Shown: positions 34,546-44,302, numbered from the stretch's first letter. The stretch: 64,000 nt of DNA from Methylobacterium iners (GCF_022179305.1 NZ_BPQP01000056.1:1-64000), one strand, 5' to 3'. The notes: generated by a model from the sequence alone, not told the origin. Translations and numbers: made by a program.

Positions 34546-36013
34546 TCAGGCCGCGCGGATCGTCGAGAGGAACCGCGCGACCTCGCCGTTGAGGTGCTCG
34601 GCCTCGCGCGAGAGCCCGGAGGCCGAGGTCAGGACCTGCGCGGCGGCCGATTGCGTCTCGCCGGCCGCCCCCGCCAGCCCCGCCACGACCTGCGTGACGC
34701 CCCCGGTCGCGGAGGCGGCCTGGTTCACGGTCCGGGCGATCTCCTGGGTCGCCGCGCCCTGCTCGGCGACCGCCGCCGCGATCGCCGTCGTGACGTCGCT
34801 GATCTCGCGGATGCGGCCCGTGATCGAGCCGATGATCGACACGGCCTGGCCCGTGGCGTCCTGGATGCGGCCGATCTGCCCGGAGATCTCCTCCGTCGCC
34901 CGCGTCGTCTGGGAAGCGAGCTCCTTGACCTCGGAGGCGACCACGGCGAAGCCGCGGCCCGCCTCGCCGGCCCGCGCCGCCTCGATGGTGGCGTTGAGCG
35001 CCAGGAGATTGGTCTGCGAGGCGATGCGAGATGAGGCCGACGACGTCGCCGATGCGCGACGCGGCCGCGCTGAGCTCCCCCACGAGGGCGACGGTGGCGT
35101 CGGCGTCCGTGACCGCGGCCTGGACGAGGCCGGCCGAGCCGTCGACCTGCCGGCCGATCTCCCCGACCGCCTGCCCGAGTTCCTCGGCCGCGCCCGCGGC
35201 CGCGTCGACGCTGCCCGACGCGTCGCCCGCGGCCTCGGCGGCCCGCGTCGACTGCGTCGCGGTCCGGTCGGCGGTGGCGCTCATGCCCTGGGCGGTGCCC
35301 TGAAGCTCGGAGGCGGCGGCCGAGACCTTCGCGACGATCTCGCCGACGGCCTGCTCGAAGGTATCCGCGAGCTGCCGCGTGCCCTGGCGCCGGGCCGTTT
35401 CGGCCTCGCCCCGCGCCTCGACGGCGGCGTTCTCGAGGCCCCTCATCCGGGCAAGCTGCGTCTGCGCGGCCTGCTCGGAATCCGCGAGCGCCGCGAACGA
35501 GCCTTCGATCGTGCGGCAGGTCCAGATCAGGACCCCCGTCTCGACGGCGACGATGACGGCGTGCAGCACGACCCGCGCGAGATCGCCGCCCGCCGAATCG
35601 CCCGGGAACACCAGCGCCGGCATGAGGCGATCGAGGGCGAGGTGATGAAGCGCCGTCGCGGCCGCGGCGGCCAGGATCACCCGCCAGTCGCACCAGCCTA
35701 CGAGCACGGCGAGGCAGGCGAAGAAGTACATGTGCAGGTCGATCTGCCAGGGATGGGCCGCCAGGGCGAAGAGGAAGACGGCCGCCATGCCGATCAGCGC
35801 GACCGCGCTGACGATCCGCGTCGCGGGGCCGGTCGCATCGTTCCACCAGAACGCCGTCGTCACCCCGGCGAGGAGGGCCGCGGCCAGGACGGGCCCGAAG
35901 GAGAAGCCCTGCCCCAGGATCATCTCGCCGACCGCGACGAGCGCGACGTGGCACCAGAGGAGGCCCACCAGGAAGCGCGCGAAGCTGGCGCGGAGCGTGT
36001 CGAGATCGGTCAT
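34546..36013 (-). pseudogene. Membrane methyl-accepting chemotaxis protein gene interrupted by a frameshift
   Basis: From ATG 36013 the frame encodes a six-helix-like membrane domain (LVGLLWCHVALVAVGEMILG; HPWQIDLHMYFFACLAVLVG; HHLALDRLMPALVF), a coil, and the start of the signalling domain up to GDVVGLIS at about 35024. There the frame changes: the expected D-I-A-S-Q-T-N-L-L continues in another frame (residues [39 protein letters not shown]) to the stop at 34546. The junction sequence lacks two bases compared with the usual codons. So the gene is either a recent pseudogene or contains a sequence error. Otherwise it is a full-length receptor of about 489 residues. Confidence 0.8.
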
Positions 36014-36378
36014 GACGGCGGGGTCGCTCGGGCTGCTTGGGTCGGCGGGCGGTGTCGCGGCGGCAGGTCGGCGCCGCACAGCGTCGCGACGATGGGATCG
36101 AGCACGAGCCAGGCGCCCTCCGCGTAGAGGCGAAGCACGTAGCCGGGCTCCCCCGAACGGGCGATGATGACGTTGTCCGCCGCCCCCGCCCGCAGGATGT
36201 CGCCTCCGGCCCCCGCCACGATCCGGGCCATCTCGGGCATGGTTCTGGCCGGGCCGCCCACGACCGCGACGGTGTCGCCGCGCGGTGCGGCGAGAACCAG
36301 GAACGGGCAGAGGAGGACGAGCGCGACCCCCGCGATGCCGCGCGCCGCGAGGGCTCCGGGGGCGAAGGAAGTGCTCAT
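36010..36378 (-). CDS. Hypothetical exported protein upstream of the chemoreceptor gene
   Basis: 122 residues. Signal peptide or anchor (GIAGVALVLLCPFLVLAAPR) followed by a small domain (GDTVAVVGGPARTMPEMARI, VAGAGGDILRAGAADNVIIA, GYVLRLYAEGAWLVLDPIVA). No family recognised. The stop overlaps the chemoreceptor ATG (ATGA at 36013-36010), so the two were co-translated and probably work together, for example as a periplasmic partner. Confidence 0.65.
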   Translation of the reverse strand: MSTSFAPGALAARGIAGVALVLLCPFLVLAAPRGDTVAVVGGPARTMPEMARIVAGAGGDILRAGAADNVIIARSGEPGYVLRLYAEGAWLVLDPIVATLCGADLPPRHRPPTQAARATPPS

Positions 36379-36643
36379 GCAGTCCGGGGGCGCTCGGCGA
36401 GGACGTGGATCTATAATGCAGTTTGGTTAAACAAATGTTGTATCCGCCACGCGCCGCCCGCTTCCGCGTCCCCGGATGGCCGCCGCCCGGACGACCGCGG
36501 ATCGCAACCTTGACTTGAAGGGGCCTGCACGGCACCGCTCCGCCTCGCCGCACCGGGCGATGTGCGATTTGCAACTTGAACCGGTGCTGCAACCCTCGGA
36601 TCATCGAAGCCTGACGGGATCGATCAGCGGAGAGGCGGGCGGC

Positions 36644-37924
36644 ATGGTTTCCTTCGGCGGCGGGCAGGGTGCGGCGGCAGGCCGGACCGGCGAGATCGGG
36701 TTCGACCGGCGTGTTCCGGGGCTCACGGGCATCGCCGTGCGGGGCTTCCTGCTCTCGCTGATCACCTTCGGCATCTACCGCTTCTGGTACGTGACCGAGC
36801 TGCGCCGCTACTTCTGGAGCCGCACCATCGTCGACGGCAGCCCGGCCGAGTACACGGGCCGGGGCAAGGAGCTCTTCCTCGGCTTCCTCGTCGCGCTGGC
36901 GATCCTCATCCCGATCTACGTCGCGATCTTCGTCGCCACGATCTCCCTGCCGTGGCTCGCGCCCGTCGGCGGCCTCGTCTCGTTCGCCGTCCTGTTCCTT
37001 CTCGGGCAATACGCCCTCTATCGCGGCCGCCGCTACCGGGCCTCCCGGACCCTGTGGCGGGGCATCCGCCTCGGGCAGGACGGCTCCGGCTTCGTCTACG
37101 CGCTCATGGCCGCGGGCTGGTGGACCCTCACCTTCCTGACGTCGGGCCTCGCCTTCCCCTTCATGCGGGCCGCGCTGGAGCGCTATCGGATCAATCACAC
37201 CCTCATCGGCGCGAGCCGCATGAAGTCCGAGGCGAGGGGGCTGTCGATCCTCCTGCCCTGGCTGCTCTTCTACGCGGTCGTGCTCCTGCCCATCGTCGGG
37301 AGCTTCGTCGCCGCCTTCATCGCGCTCGGCTACACCATTCCCTCCGACCTCATCGAGACCGACGCGCTGGGCAAGAGCGTCCTCAACCCGGACTACGCGG
37401 ATTCCGTCGGCGGACCCCTCGGCGTGGCCCTCGTCGCGGCCCCGAGCTTCGGCCTGATCGCGGCTTTGCTGCTGATCCCGTTCTACCGGGCCCGCGAGAC
37501 GCGGGTCTTCATGAACGCCGCGAGCCTCGGGCCCGTGCGCCTCGCCTCGAACCTCCGGGCGCGGCAATTCTACTGGCCCTACATCGTCTACTTCCTGTCG
37601 ATCATCGGGTTCGTTCTCGTCCTCGGAATCATCGTCCTCCTCGGCGGGCTGCTCTTTCGGACGGCGGGCGCCGAGAGCGGCTTCCACATCGCGATCGCAC
37701 TTGGCGCCATCGTGCTTTATCTCGGCGGCGCGCTCCTCGCCGCGGTGCTCTACGTCCGCGTCATCACGGCCCGGCTCTGGCACGCGGTCGCCGCGACCAC
37801 GGTCGTGGAGAATGCGGGCGAACTCGATGCCGTCCTCGCGTCGAGCCGCCGCCAGGCGAGCGGCCTCAACGAGGGCATGGCCGATGCGCTCGACGTCGGC
37901 GGCGCCCTGGAGATCGGCTTCTAG
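36644..37924 (+). CDS. YjgN family membrane protein (DUF898)
   Basis: 426 residues from ATG 36644, preceded by GGAGAGGCGGG. Repeated membrane segments with the family pattern LLSLITFGIYRFWYVTELRR, YFWSRTIVDGSPAEYTGRGK, and again LTFLTSGLAFPFMRAALERY, GASRMKSEARG. DUF898/YjgN proteins are inner-membrane proteins of unknown function that are often encoded beside an M48 peptidase, as here: its stop TAG shares a base with the next start. Confidence 0.92.
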   Translation: MVSFGGGQGAAAGRTGEIGFDRRVPGLTGIAVRGFLLSLITFGIYRFWYVTELRRYFWSRTIVDGSPAEYTGRGKELFLGFLVALAILIPIYVAIFVATISLPWLAPVGGLVSFAVLFLLGQYALYRGRRYRASRTLWRGIRLGQDGSGFVYALMAAGWWTLTFLTSGLAFPFMRAALERYRINHTLIGASRMKSEARGLSILLPWLLFYAVVLLPIVGSFVAAFIALGYTIPSDLIETDALGKSVLNPDYADSVGGPLGVALVAAPSFGLIAALLLIPFYRARETRVFMNAASLGPVRLASNLRARQFYWPYIVYFLSIIGFVLVLGIIVLLGGLLFRTAGAESGFHIAIALGAIVLYLGGALLAAVLYVRVITARLWHAVAATTVVENAGELDAVLASSRRQASGLNEGMADALDVGGALEIGF

Positions 37925-39012
37925 TGTCGGGACCGACGGCGGCCGGCACCTATTTCGACGGCCGCAGCGCGCGCCCCCACCCGGTCGAGCTTCGGCTGAC
38001 CGACCAGCTCGCGATCACGGGCGAGGGCATCGCCCTTGCCTGGGACCTGTTCGCGGTCCGGACGGCGGGCGCCGTACCGCCGATCACGCGGCTTCGAAGG
38101 GCAGGCGATCCCGCGCTCGTCGAGTTCTCCGACGAGGTCTTCGCGGCCTCCCTGCGCGCCGCCTGCCCGGACTTCGAGCAGGAGGAGAAGGCGGAGGGCG
38201 GCGGGCGGCTTCGGCTCGTGCTCTGGTCGGTCGCGGCGGGCCTCTCGGTGCTGCTCGTGGCGATCTTCGGCGTTCCGGCGGTCGCCGTTCGGCTCGCCCC
38301 CCTGGTGCCGTCCGGCCTGGAGGCGCGGCTCGGCGCGGTCGTCGACGGCGAGATCGTCCGGCTCCTCGACGAGCCGCCCGAATGCAGCCACGCGCCGGCC
38401 CGGGCCGTCCTCGACCGCCTCGTGCAGCGCCTGGCGCAGGGGCGTAACCTGCCGGCAGAGATCCGGGTCAGCGTGCGCAAGCACGACATGGCCAACGCCC
38501 TGACCCTGCCCGGGGGACGGGTGATCGTGCTCTCGGGCCTGATCGAGCGATCGAAGAGCGCGGACGAGTTCGCCGGCGTCCTCGCGCACGAGCTCGGCCA
38601 CGTCGCCGCCCGGGACCCAATGCGCTCGCTCATCGCGGCGAGCGGAACCTCGTTCCTCCTCAGCCTCGTCCTCGGCGACCTCACGGGGTCGACGATCATC
38701 GTCGCCGCCGGCCAGGCGGCGATCTCGGCGGGCTATTCCCGCGACGCGGAACGCGCCGCCGACGATTACGCCGTGGCGACGATGACCGGGGCGGGCGGCC
38801 GCGGCGAGGCGCTGGCCAGCGTGCTGGAGCGGATCGCGGGGAACGAGAAGCGCGAGGGCGCAAGCGACTTCCTGCGCAGCCACCCCTTCACCGACGAGCG
38901 GGCCAAGCGCATCCGCGCGCAGGCCGGGGGGGAATCCGAGCAGGCGCGGATTCTCGACGAGGCGGACTGGGCGGTGCTGAAGGGGATCTGCCGGGGTGCG
39001 GAGAAGAGGTAG
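37924..39012 (+). CDS. M48 family metallopeptidase
   Basis: 362 residues from a GTG start at 37924 that overlaps the yjgN stop (TAGTG). The N-terminal part (TYFDGRSARPHPVELRLTDQ) is the extension found in YjgN-linked peptidases, then one membrane helix (LVLWSVAAGLSVLLVAIFGV), then the protease: zinc motif HExxH in VLAHELGHVAARDPM and the third ligand Glu in YSRDAERAADDYAVATM. PGGRVIVLSGLIERSKSADE is the usual preceding strand. A membrane-bound zinc protease, likely in envelope quality control with YjgN. Confidence 0.93.
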   Translation: MSGPTAAGTYFDGRSARPHPVELRLTDQLAITGEGIALAWDLFAVRTAGAVPPITRLRRAGDPALVEFSDEVFAASLRAACPDFEQEEKAEGGGRLRLVLWSVAAGLSVLLVAIFGVPAVAVRLAPLVPSGLEARLGAVVDGEIVRLLDEPPECSHAPARAVLDRLVQRLAQGRNLPAEIRVSVRKHDMANALTLPGGRVIVLSGLIERSKSADEFAGVLAHELGHVAARDPMRSLIAASGTSFLLSLVLGDLTGSTIIVAAGQAAISAGYSRDAERAADDYAVATMTGAGGRGEALASVLERIAGNEKREGASDFLRSHPFTDERAKRIRAQAGGESEQARILDEADWAVLKGICRGAEKR

Positions 39013-39126
39013 CCGGCCCACGGACAATGCGCTTCGTGCAGCGTTCCTGGGCTGAGATGTTCATGACGCTGCGGAAGACAGAAGGGCCATCCGGCAGCCG
39101 CTCCATCCCTCACAGGAGGAATGGCC

Positions 39127-39219
39127 TCAATGCGCGCGACGCGCGAAGTAGAGCGTGCCGAGCCCGAGCGCGAGGCCGCCGACCGGCAGGATGAGCAGCA
39201 GCAGAATGTCCGTGGTCAT
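39127..39219 (-). CDS. 30-residue single-span membrane protein
   Basis: MTTDILLLLILPVGGLALGL then GTLYFARRAH: one membrane helix with a positive C-terminal tail. The ATG overlaps the stop of the 83-residue gene (ATGA at 39219-39216) and AGGGAG lies 12 bases upstream, inside that gene. Overlap, good ribosome site and a clean hydrophobic profile support real translation despite the size. No family recognised. Confidence 0.6.
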   Translation of the reverse strand: MTTDILLLLILPVGGLALGLGTLYFARRAH

Positions 39220-39467
39220 GGCCGCATCATCTCCCTGAGATAGCGCCTTGCCGACCAATGTAGGGCCGCGCTCGCCAGGCAGCGAACGAGCGAGATGGCC
39301 CCGATCACGCTGCGCGGCACGAGCGACGGGCCCGACGCGGAGAGGGCAGTGAAGATCGGCGTTAGGCCGCCGATCGCGAAGATCGCGGTCGCAAGGTTGT
39401 TCACGTAGGTCGCGGTGAGCTTGACCTGTTCGGTTCGCAGCGGATCGGCGGTCAAGCGGTCATCCAA
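39216..39467 (-). CDS. Small membrane protein, 83 residues
   Basis: A membrane segment (YVNNLATAIFAIGGLTPIFT) and a second, weaker one (VIGAISLVRCLASAALHWSA), with a basic tail RRYLREMMRP. The N-terminal DPLRTEQVKLTATYVNNLAT suggests a cytoplasmic helix before the first span. No named family recognised. Translationally coupled to the 30-residue gene, so the two likely form a two-subunit membrane complex. Confidence 0.65.
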   Translation of the reverse strand: MDDRLTADPLRTEQVKLTATYVNNLATAIFAIGGLTPIFTALSASGPSLVPRSVIGAISLVRCLASAALHWSARRYLREMMRP

Positions 39468-39741
39468 AGCAGGCGGGCAGGCCAGCGGAGCATGACGACG
39501 ATACCCTTACCGGCACAGGTAATGCTAGGATGTATTCGTGGGCTGCACATCCTGGAGCTGTCGCTTGTTTGAGAGCCGGCCGCCCTGACGAAGGTCCGCG
39601 CACCGAGCGCCCGGCTCAGTCCTCCTGCCGACGTCTTCCGTCTGAAAAGCCCCGTCCTCCAAAACCCTGCGTCCCGGCGTCACGGCTGCATCGGCCCTCC
39701 GCCTGTGCAACCACGGACCGTCGCGGCGCCGCGGAGATTGC

Positions 39742-42700
39742 ATGGGCCTCGTCCAGTACGCGCTGAAGTTCCGCATCACGATCTACGTGCTCGCCGTGCT
39801 GATGATGCTCGGCGGCGGGGCGGCGGTCGTGGTCGCGCCCAAGGACGTGCTGCCGACCGTCGACATCCCGGTCGTGGTGGTGGTCTGGACCTATAACGGC
39901 CTCTCGACCACCGAGATGGAACGGCGCATCACCACCTACGCCGAGTTCTCGCTCTCCAACAACGTCAACAACATCGCCCGGATGGAATCGACCACCCTGC
40001 AGGGCACGGCGGTCCAGAAGGTCTATTTCGACGGCGCGGTGAGCATCGACCTCGCGATCACGCAGGTCGTCTCGGCGATGAACTCGATCCGCGCGACGAT
40101 GCCGCCCGGCGTGCAGCCGCCGATCGTGCTGCGCTTCTCGGCCTCGACCGTCCCGGTGATCCAGCTCGCGCTGACCTCCGACAAGGAGAGCCTCACCAAG
40201 GTCTTCGACTACGCGCAGTTCCGCATCCGCCAGCGCCTCACCCAGGTCCCGGGCTCGACGCTGCCCTCGCCCTTCGGCGGCACGCCCCGCCAGATCATGG
40301 TCGACCTCGACCTCCACGCCCTGCAGGCGCTGGGGCTCACCGTCATCGACGTCACGAACGCGATGAGCGCGCAGAACCTGACCGTGCCCTCGGGCCTCGC
40401 CAAGATCGGCGAGCAGCAATACCCGGTCCAGCTCAACGCCTCGCCCGGTGCGATCGACGCGCTGAACCAGATCCCGATCAAGGTGGTCGCCGGCCAGCCC
40501 GTCCTCGTGCGCGACGTCGCCAACGTGCGCGACGGCGGCCCGCCGCAGGTCAACATCGTGCGCTCGGACGGCCTGCCCTCGGTGCTGATGCGGGTGTTCA
40601 AGAACGGTACCGCCTCGACGCTGGACGTCGTCAACAACGTCAAGGCGGCCCTGCCCGACATCCGCGCGGCGGCGCCCGAGGGCATGAGCATCAAGCCGCT
40701 CTTCGATCAGTCCGTCTTCGTCTCGGCGGCGATCGAGGGCGTGATCCACGAGGCGATCATCGCCGCGAGCCTGACCGGCCTGACGATCCTGCTCTTCCTC
40801 GGGTCGTGGCGCTCGACCATCGTCGTGCTGATCTCGATCCCGCTCTGCATCCTGACCTCGCTGTCGATCCTGGCGGCGCTCGGCGAGACCATCAACGTCA
40901 TGACGCTCGGCGGCCTCGCGCTCGCCGTCGGCATCCTCGTCGACGACGCCACGGTCGCGGTCGAGAACACCTACCGGATGTTCGAGGAGGGCGAGCCCTT
41001 CCGCAAATCCGTCGTCGAGGGCGCGGCCGGCATCGCCAAGCCCGCGCTGATCTCGACGCTCTCGATCTGCGCGGCCTTCGTCTCCGTCTTCGCGCTCACC
41101 GACACGCCGAAATATCTCTTCACGCCGCAGGCGATGGCCGTCGTCTTCGCGATGCTGACCTCCTACGCCCTGTCCCGCACCCTGGTGCCGGTGCTCATCG
41201 ACGTGCTGGTCGCACCCGAATACGCGGCGCGCCACGGCGACAGGGAGGCTCCGCGCCGGGGCCGCATCGCGACGGCGCTCGAATGGTTGTCGCGCCCGCT
41301 GTTCCGCCTCGCCGGGCATTTCCGGCGCGGGTTCGAAGCCCGCTTCGCCCGGTTCCAGCGCGGCTATGTCGGCCTGCTGCACGTGGCCCTGCGCCGCCGC
41401 GTCGCGACGCTGGCCTTCGTGGGCTGCGTGCTCGCCGGATCGGCCGGGCTCTTCACCTTCGTCGGCCAGGACTACTTCCCGCAGGTCGCCTCGAGCCAGA
41501 TGACCCTGCACCTGCGCACCCGGCCCGGCATGCGCATCGAGGCCGCCGAGCAGGTCTTCGCGCAGGTCCAGCGCGTGGTGCGCGAGGTGATCCCCGAGGA
41601 GGAGATCGATCAGGTCCTCGACAACATCGGCCTGCCGGCGAACAACTACAACTTCGCCTTCTCGGACGGCTCCTTCGTCGCCTACAACGACGGCCAGATG
41701 CTCATCAACCTGAAGAAGGGACACGGCTCGGTGGCGGACTACACCAAGCGTCTGCGCGAAGTCCTGCGCGAGCGCTTCCCCGACGTCGTGTTCTACTTCC
41801 AGCCCTCCGACATCATCACGCAGATCCTCAACTTCGGCACGCTGGCGCAGATCGACATCCAGGTGTCGGGCCGCAACACCGCGAAGGACCTGGAGGTCGC
41901 CCAGAACATCGTCCGGCGGCTGCGCGAGACCCGCGGCGCCGTCGACGTGCACCTCCACCAGATCGTCGGCACGCCGCAATTCTTCGTCGACGTCGACCGC
42001 AAGCTCGCCGCCGAGCTCGGGCTGACGCAGCAGCAGATCGCCCAGGGGCTCAACGTCTCGCTCTCGGGCTCCTTCCAGGTGACGCCGAATTTCTGGAGCG
42101 ACCCGAAATCGGGCATCCCGTACCAGCTCTGGGTGCAGACGCCGGAATACCGCAACGATTCGCTGACCGCGCTGCAGAACACGCCGCTCCTCGTCGAGGG
42201 CGGCTCGGAGCGGCCCGGCGTGCTGACCCTTCTCTCCAGCGTCTCGACGATGCGCCGCGAGGGCTCGCAGACCGTGATCAACCACGTCAACACGCAGCCG
42301 ACCTTCAACGTCTACGCCGCGGTCCAGGATTCCGACCTCGGCTCGGTGGCGCGCGACATCCGCAAGATCGTCGAGGAGGAGCAGAGGAACCTGCCGGCGC
42401 CCGACAAGATCACCGTGCGCGGCCAGATCGAGAGCATGCAATCGGCCTTCTTCCGCCTGCAGATCGGCCTCGCCATCGCGCTGGTGGCCGTCTACCTGCT
42501 GATGGCGGTCAACTTCCAGAGCTGGGGCGACCCCTTCGTGGTGATCCTGGCCCTGCCGCTCGCCTTCTGCGGGATCGTCGCAAGCCTGTTCATCACGGGC
42601 ACGACGTTCTCGATTCCCTCACTCTTCGGAGCGATCATGTCGGTGGGCATCGCCTCGGCCAACTCGATCCTGCTCGTGACCTTCGCCCGGGAGCACCGGG

Positions 42701-42966
42701 AGGCCACGGGCTGCGGCGCGGTGGAGGCGGCGCTGCTGGCGGGCGAGACCCGCCTGCGGCCGGTGCTGATGACGGCGGGTGCGATGTTCCTCGGCCTGAT
42801 CCCGATGGCGCTCGGGACCGGCGAGGGCGGCGAGCAGAACGCGGCGCTGGCACGGGCCGTGATGGGCGGCATCGCGGTGGGCACCCCCGCGACGCTGCTC
42901 TTCGTGCCCTTCCTCTACGCGCTCCTGCGGCGCGGCGAGGTGAGGCCGCTACAAGATTACGCATGA
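39742..42966 (+). CDS. RND efflux transporter permease (HAE1/AcrB superfamily)
   Basis: 1074 residues, twelve membrane helices and two large periplasmic loops. The proton-relay Asp pair of helix 4 is present in LALAVGILVDDATVAVENTY; further landmarks are PTVDIPVVVVVWTYNGLSTT at the start, TTLQGTAVQKVYFDGAVSID, and SVGIASANSILLVTFAREHR near the end. It exports drugs, lipids or other hydrophobic compounds with the adaptor encoded next. Gene order permease-adaptor is the reverse of the usual one, and no TolC gene lies nearby. Confidence 0.95.
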   Translation: MGLVQYALKFRITIYVLAVLMMLGGGAAVVVAPKDVLPTVDIPVVVVVWTYNGLSTTEMERRITTYAEFSLSNNVNNIARMESTTLQGTAVQKVYFDGAVSIDLAITQVVSAMNSIRATMPPGVQPPIVLRFSASTVPVIQLALTSDKESLTKVFDYAQFRIRQRLTQVPGSTLPSPFGGTPRQIMVDLDLHALQALGLTVIDVTNAMSAQNLTVPSGLAKIGEQQYPVQLNASPGAIDALNQIPIKVVAGQPVLVRDVANVRDGGPPQVNIVRSDGLPSVLMRVFKNGTASTLDVVNNVKAALPDIRAAAPEGMSIKPLFDQSVFVSAAIEGVIHEAIIAASLTGLTILLFLGSWRSTIVVLISIPLCILTSLSILAALGETINVMTLGGLALAVGILVDDATVAVENTYRMFEEGEPFRKSVVEGAAGIAKPALISTLSICAAFVSVFALTDTPKYLFTPQAMAVVFAMLTSYALSRTLVPVLIDVLVAPEYAARHGDREAPRRGRIATALEWLSRPLFRLAGHFRRGFEARFARFQRGYVGLLHVALRRRVATLAFVGCVLAGSAGLFTFVGQDYFPQVASSQMTLHLRTRPGMRIEAAEQVFAQVQRVVREVIPEEEIDQVLDNIGLPANNYNFAFSDGSFVAYNDGQMLINLKKGHGSVADYTKRLREVLRERFPDVVFYFQPSDIITQILNFGTLAQIDIQVSGRNTAKDLEVAQNIVRRLRETRGAVDVHLHQIVGTPQFFVDVDRKLAAELGLTQQQIAQGLNVSLSGSFQVTPNFWSDPKSGIPYQLWVQTPEYRNDSLTALQNTPLLVEGGSERPGVLTLLSSVSTMRREGSQTVINHVNTQPTFNVYAAVQDSDLGSVARDIRKIVEEEQRNLPAPDKITVRGQIESMQSAFFRLQIGLAIALVAVYLLMAVNFQSWGDPFVVILALPLAFCGIVASLFITGTTFSIPSLFGAIMSVGIASANSILLVTFAREHREATGCGAVEAALLAGETRLRPVLMTAGAMFLGLIPMALGTGEGGEQNAALARAVMGGIAVGTPATLLFVPFLYALLRRGEVRPLQDYA

Positions 42967-43018
42967 TGCGTTGCCGTGACACGACGTTGATGATGTCAGA
43001 CCTGAGAGCTTTACGCCG

Positions 43019-44302
43019 GTGAAGCCGCATTCGAGCCCTCACGAGACCGCCGAGATCCCTCCGCCCCCGCGCAAGGGTCCCTTCGTGCTGGTCGCCCTCG
43101 TCGCGATCGGGCTGCTCAGCTATGGCGGCTACGGTCAGTGGCAGCGGCGCGCGGCCGCCGCGGAGACCCAGCGCAAGGTCAACACCTTCGTGCCCAAGCT
43201 CCGCACGGCGTCCGTCCAGCGCACCGAGAAGCCGGTCGAGCTGACCCTGCCCGGCCAGACCGACGCCTTCGCCAGGGCCTCGCTGTTCGCCCGCGCCACC
43301 GGCTACATCGCCGAGCGCCGGGTGGACCTCGGCAGCCGGGTGCGCAAGGGCGACGTGCTCCTGCGCATCGCCGCCCCTGATCTCGACCAGCAGCTCGCCC
43401 AGGCGGAGGCGCAGGTCGGCCAGCTCGAGGCGCAGAGGCTGCAGGCCGTGGCGATGGTCGATCAGGCCAAGGCCAACGTGAACCTCGCCAACGCCACCAA
43501 CAACCGCACCTCGACGCTCGCGACCCAGGGCTGGGCCTCGAAGCAGAACGCGGATACCTCGCAGGCGGGCGTGCTGAGCCAGAGCGCGACCCTCGCCTCG
43601 GCGGAGGCGGGCGTGAAGGTGGCCGAGGCCAACATCAAGGCGCAGGCCGCCACCGTCGACCGGCTCAAGGCGCTCGCGAGCTTCAAGGACGTCACCGCGC
43701 CCTTCGACGGCGTCGTCACCGCGCGCAGCGTCGACGTCGGCGACCTCGTCCACGCCGACGGCACCGGGACGGCGCTCCTCTCGATGGAGCGCGACGACAT
43801 CCTGCGCGTCTCCGTGAACGTGCCGCAGAACGCCGCGATCGGCGTCAAGCCGGGCCTCGACGCCGTGATCAAGGTGCCGCAGATGCCCGAGCGCAGCTTC
43901 TCCGGCCAGGTCGAGCGCAGCTCGGTGGCCCTGCAGACCGCCTCCCGCACCCTGACGACCCAGGTCGACGTTCCCAACAAGGACGGCAGCCTGCGCGCCG
44001 GCCTCTACGTCTACGTGACGCTCAAGGTGCCCCGGACGGCGCCGGGCGTGATGATCCCGGCCGAGGCGCTCGTGTTCAACCAGCGCGGCACCCAGGTCGT
44101 GGTCGCCCGCGACGACGGCACCGTGACTTGGCGCGGCGTCCAGATCGGCCGCGACCTCGGCACGACGATCGAGCTGACCGGCGGCCTGGAGGGCGACGAG
44201 CGCATCGTGCTCGGCCCCCCGGCCGACCTGCGCGAGGGCCAGCCCTTCGAGCGCCAGCCCATGCCGGGCGACGAGAGGTCCCCGCGGGCGGCGGTGCGCT
44301 GA
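43019..44302 (+). CDS. RND efflux periplasmic adaptor (membrane fusion protein)
   Basis: 427 residues from GTG at 43019. One N-terminal anchor helix (FVLVALVAIGLLSYGGYGQW), lipoyl half-motif ATGYIAERRVDLGSRVRKGD, a helical hairpin (LAQAEAQVGQLEAQRLQAVA; ANATNNRTSTLATQGWASKQ), the second lipoyl half FKDVTAPFDGVVTARSVDVG, and a beta-barrel domain. It joins the permease to an outer-membrane channel. Separated from the permease gene by 52 bases, same operon. Confidence 0.94.
   Translation: MKPHSSPHETAEIPPPPRKGPFVLVALVAIGLLSYGGYGQWQRRAAAAETQRKVNTFVPKLRTASVQRTEKPVELTLPGQTDAFARASLFARATGYIAERRVDLGSRVRKGDVLLRIAAPDLDQQLAQAEAQVGQLEAQRLQAVAMVDQAKANVNLANATNNRTSTLATQGWASKQNADTSQAGVLSQSATLASAEAGVKVAEANIKAQAATVDRLKALASFKDVTAPFDGVVTARSVDVGDLVHADGTGTALLSMERDDILRVSVNVPQNAAIGVKPGLDAVIKVPQMPERSFSGQVERSSVALQTASRTLTTQVDVPNKDGSLRAGLYVYVTLKVPRTAPGVMIPAEALVFNQRGTQVVVARDDGTVTWRGVQIGRDLGTTIELTGGLEGDERIVLGPPADLREGQPFERQPMPGDERSPRAAVR

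Noticed and set aside
34487-37783. 1098-codon minus-strand frame spanning chemoreceptor, hypothetical gene and yjgN antisense
   Set aside because: Only the part from 36013 down to about 35024 is coding (the chemoreceptor). The upstream extension is antisense to yjgN and unrelated.
39616-42441. 941-codon open frame on the minus strand opposite the RND permease
   Set aside because: Same effect: antisense shadow of a 1074-residue conserved transporter, low-complexity Arg/Asp/His composition, no family.
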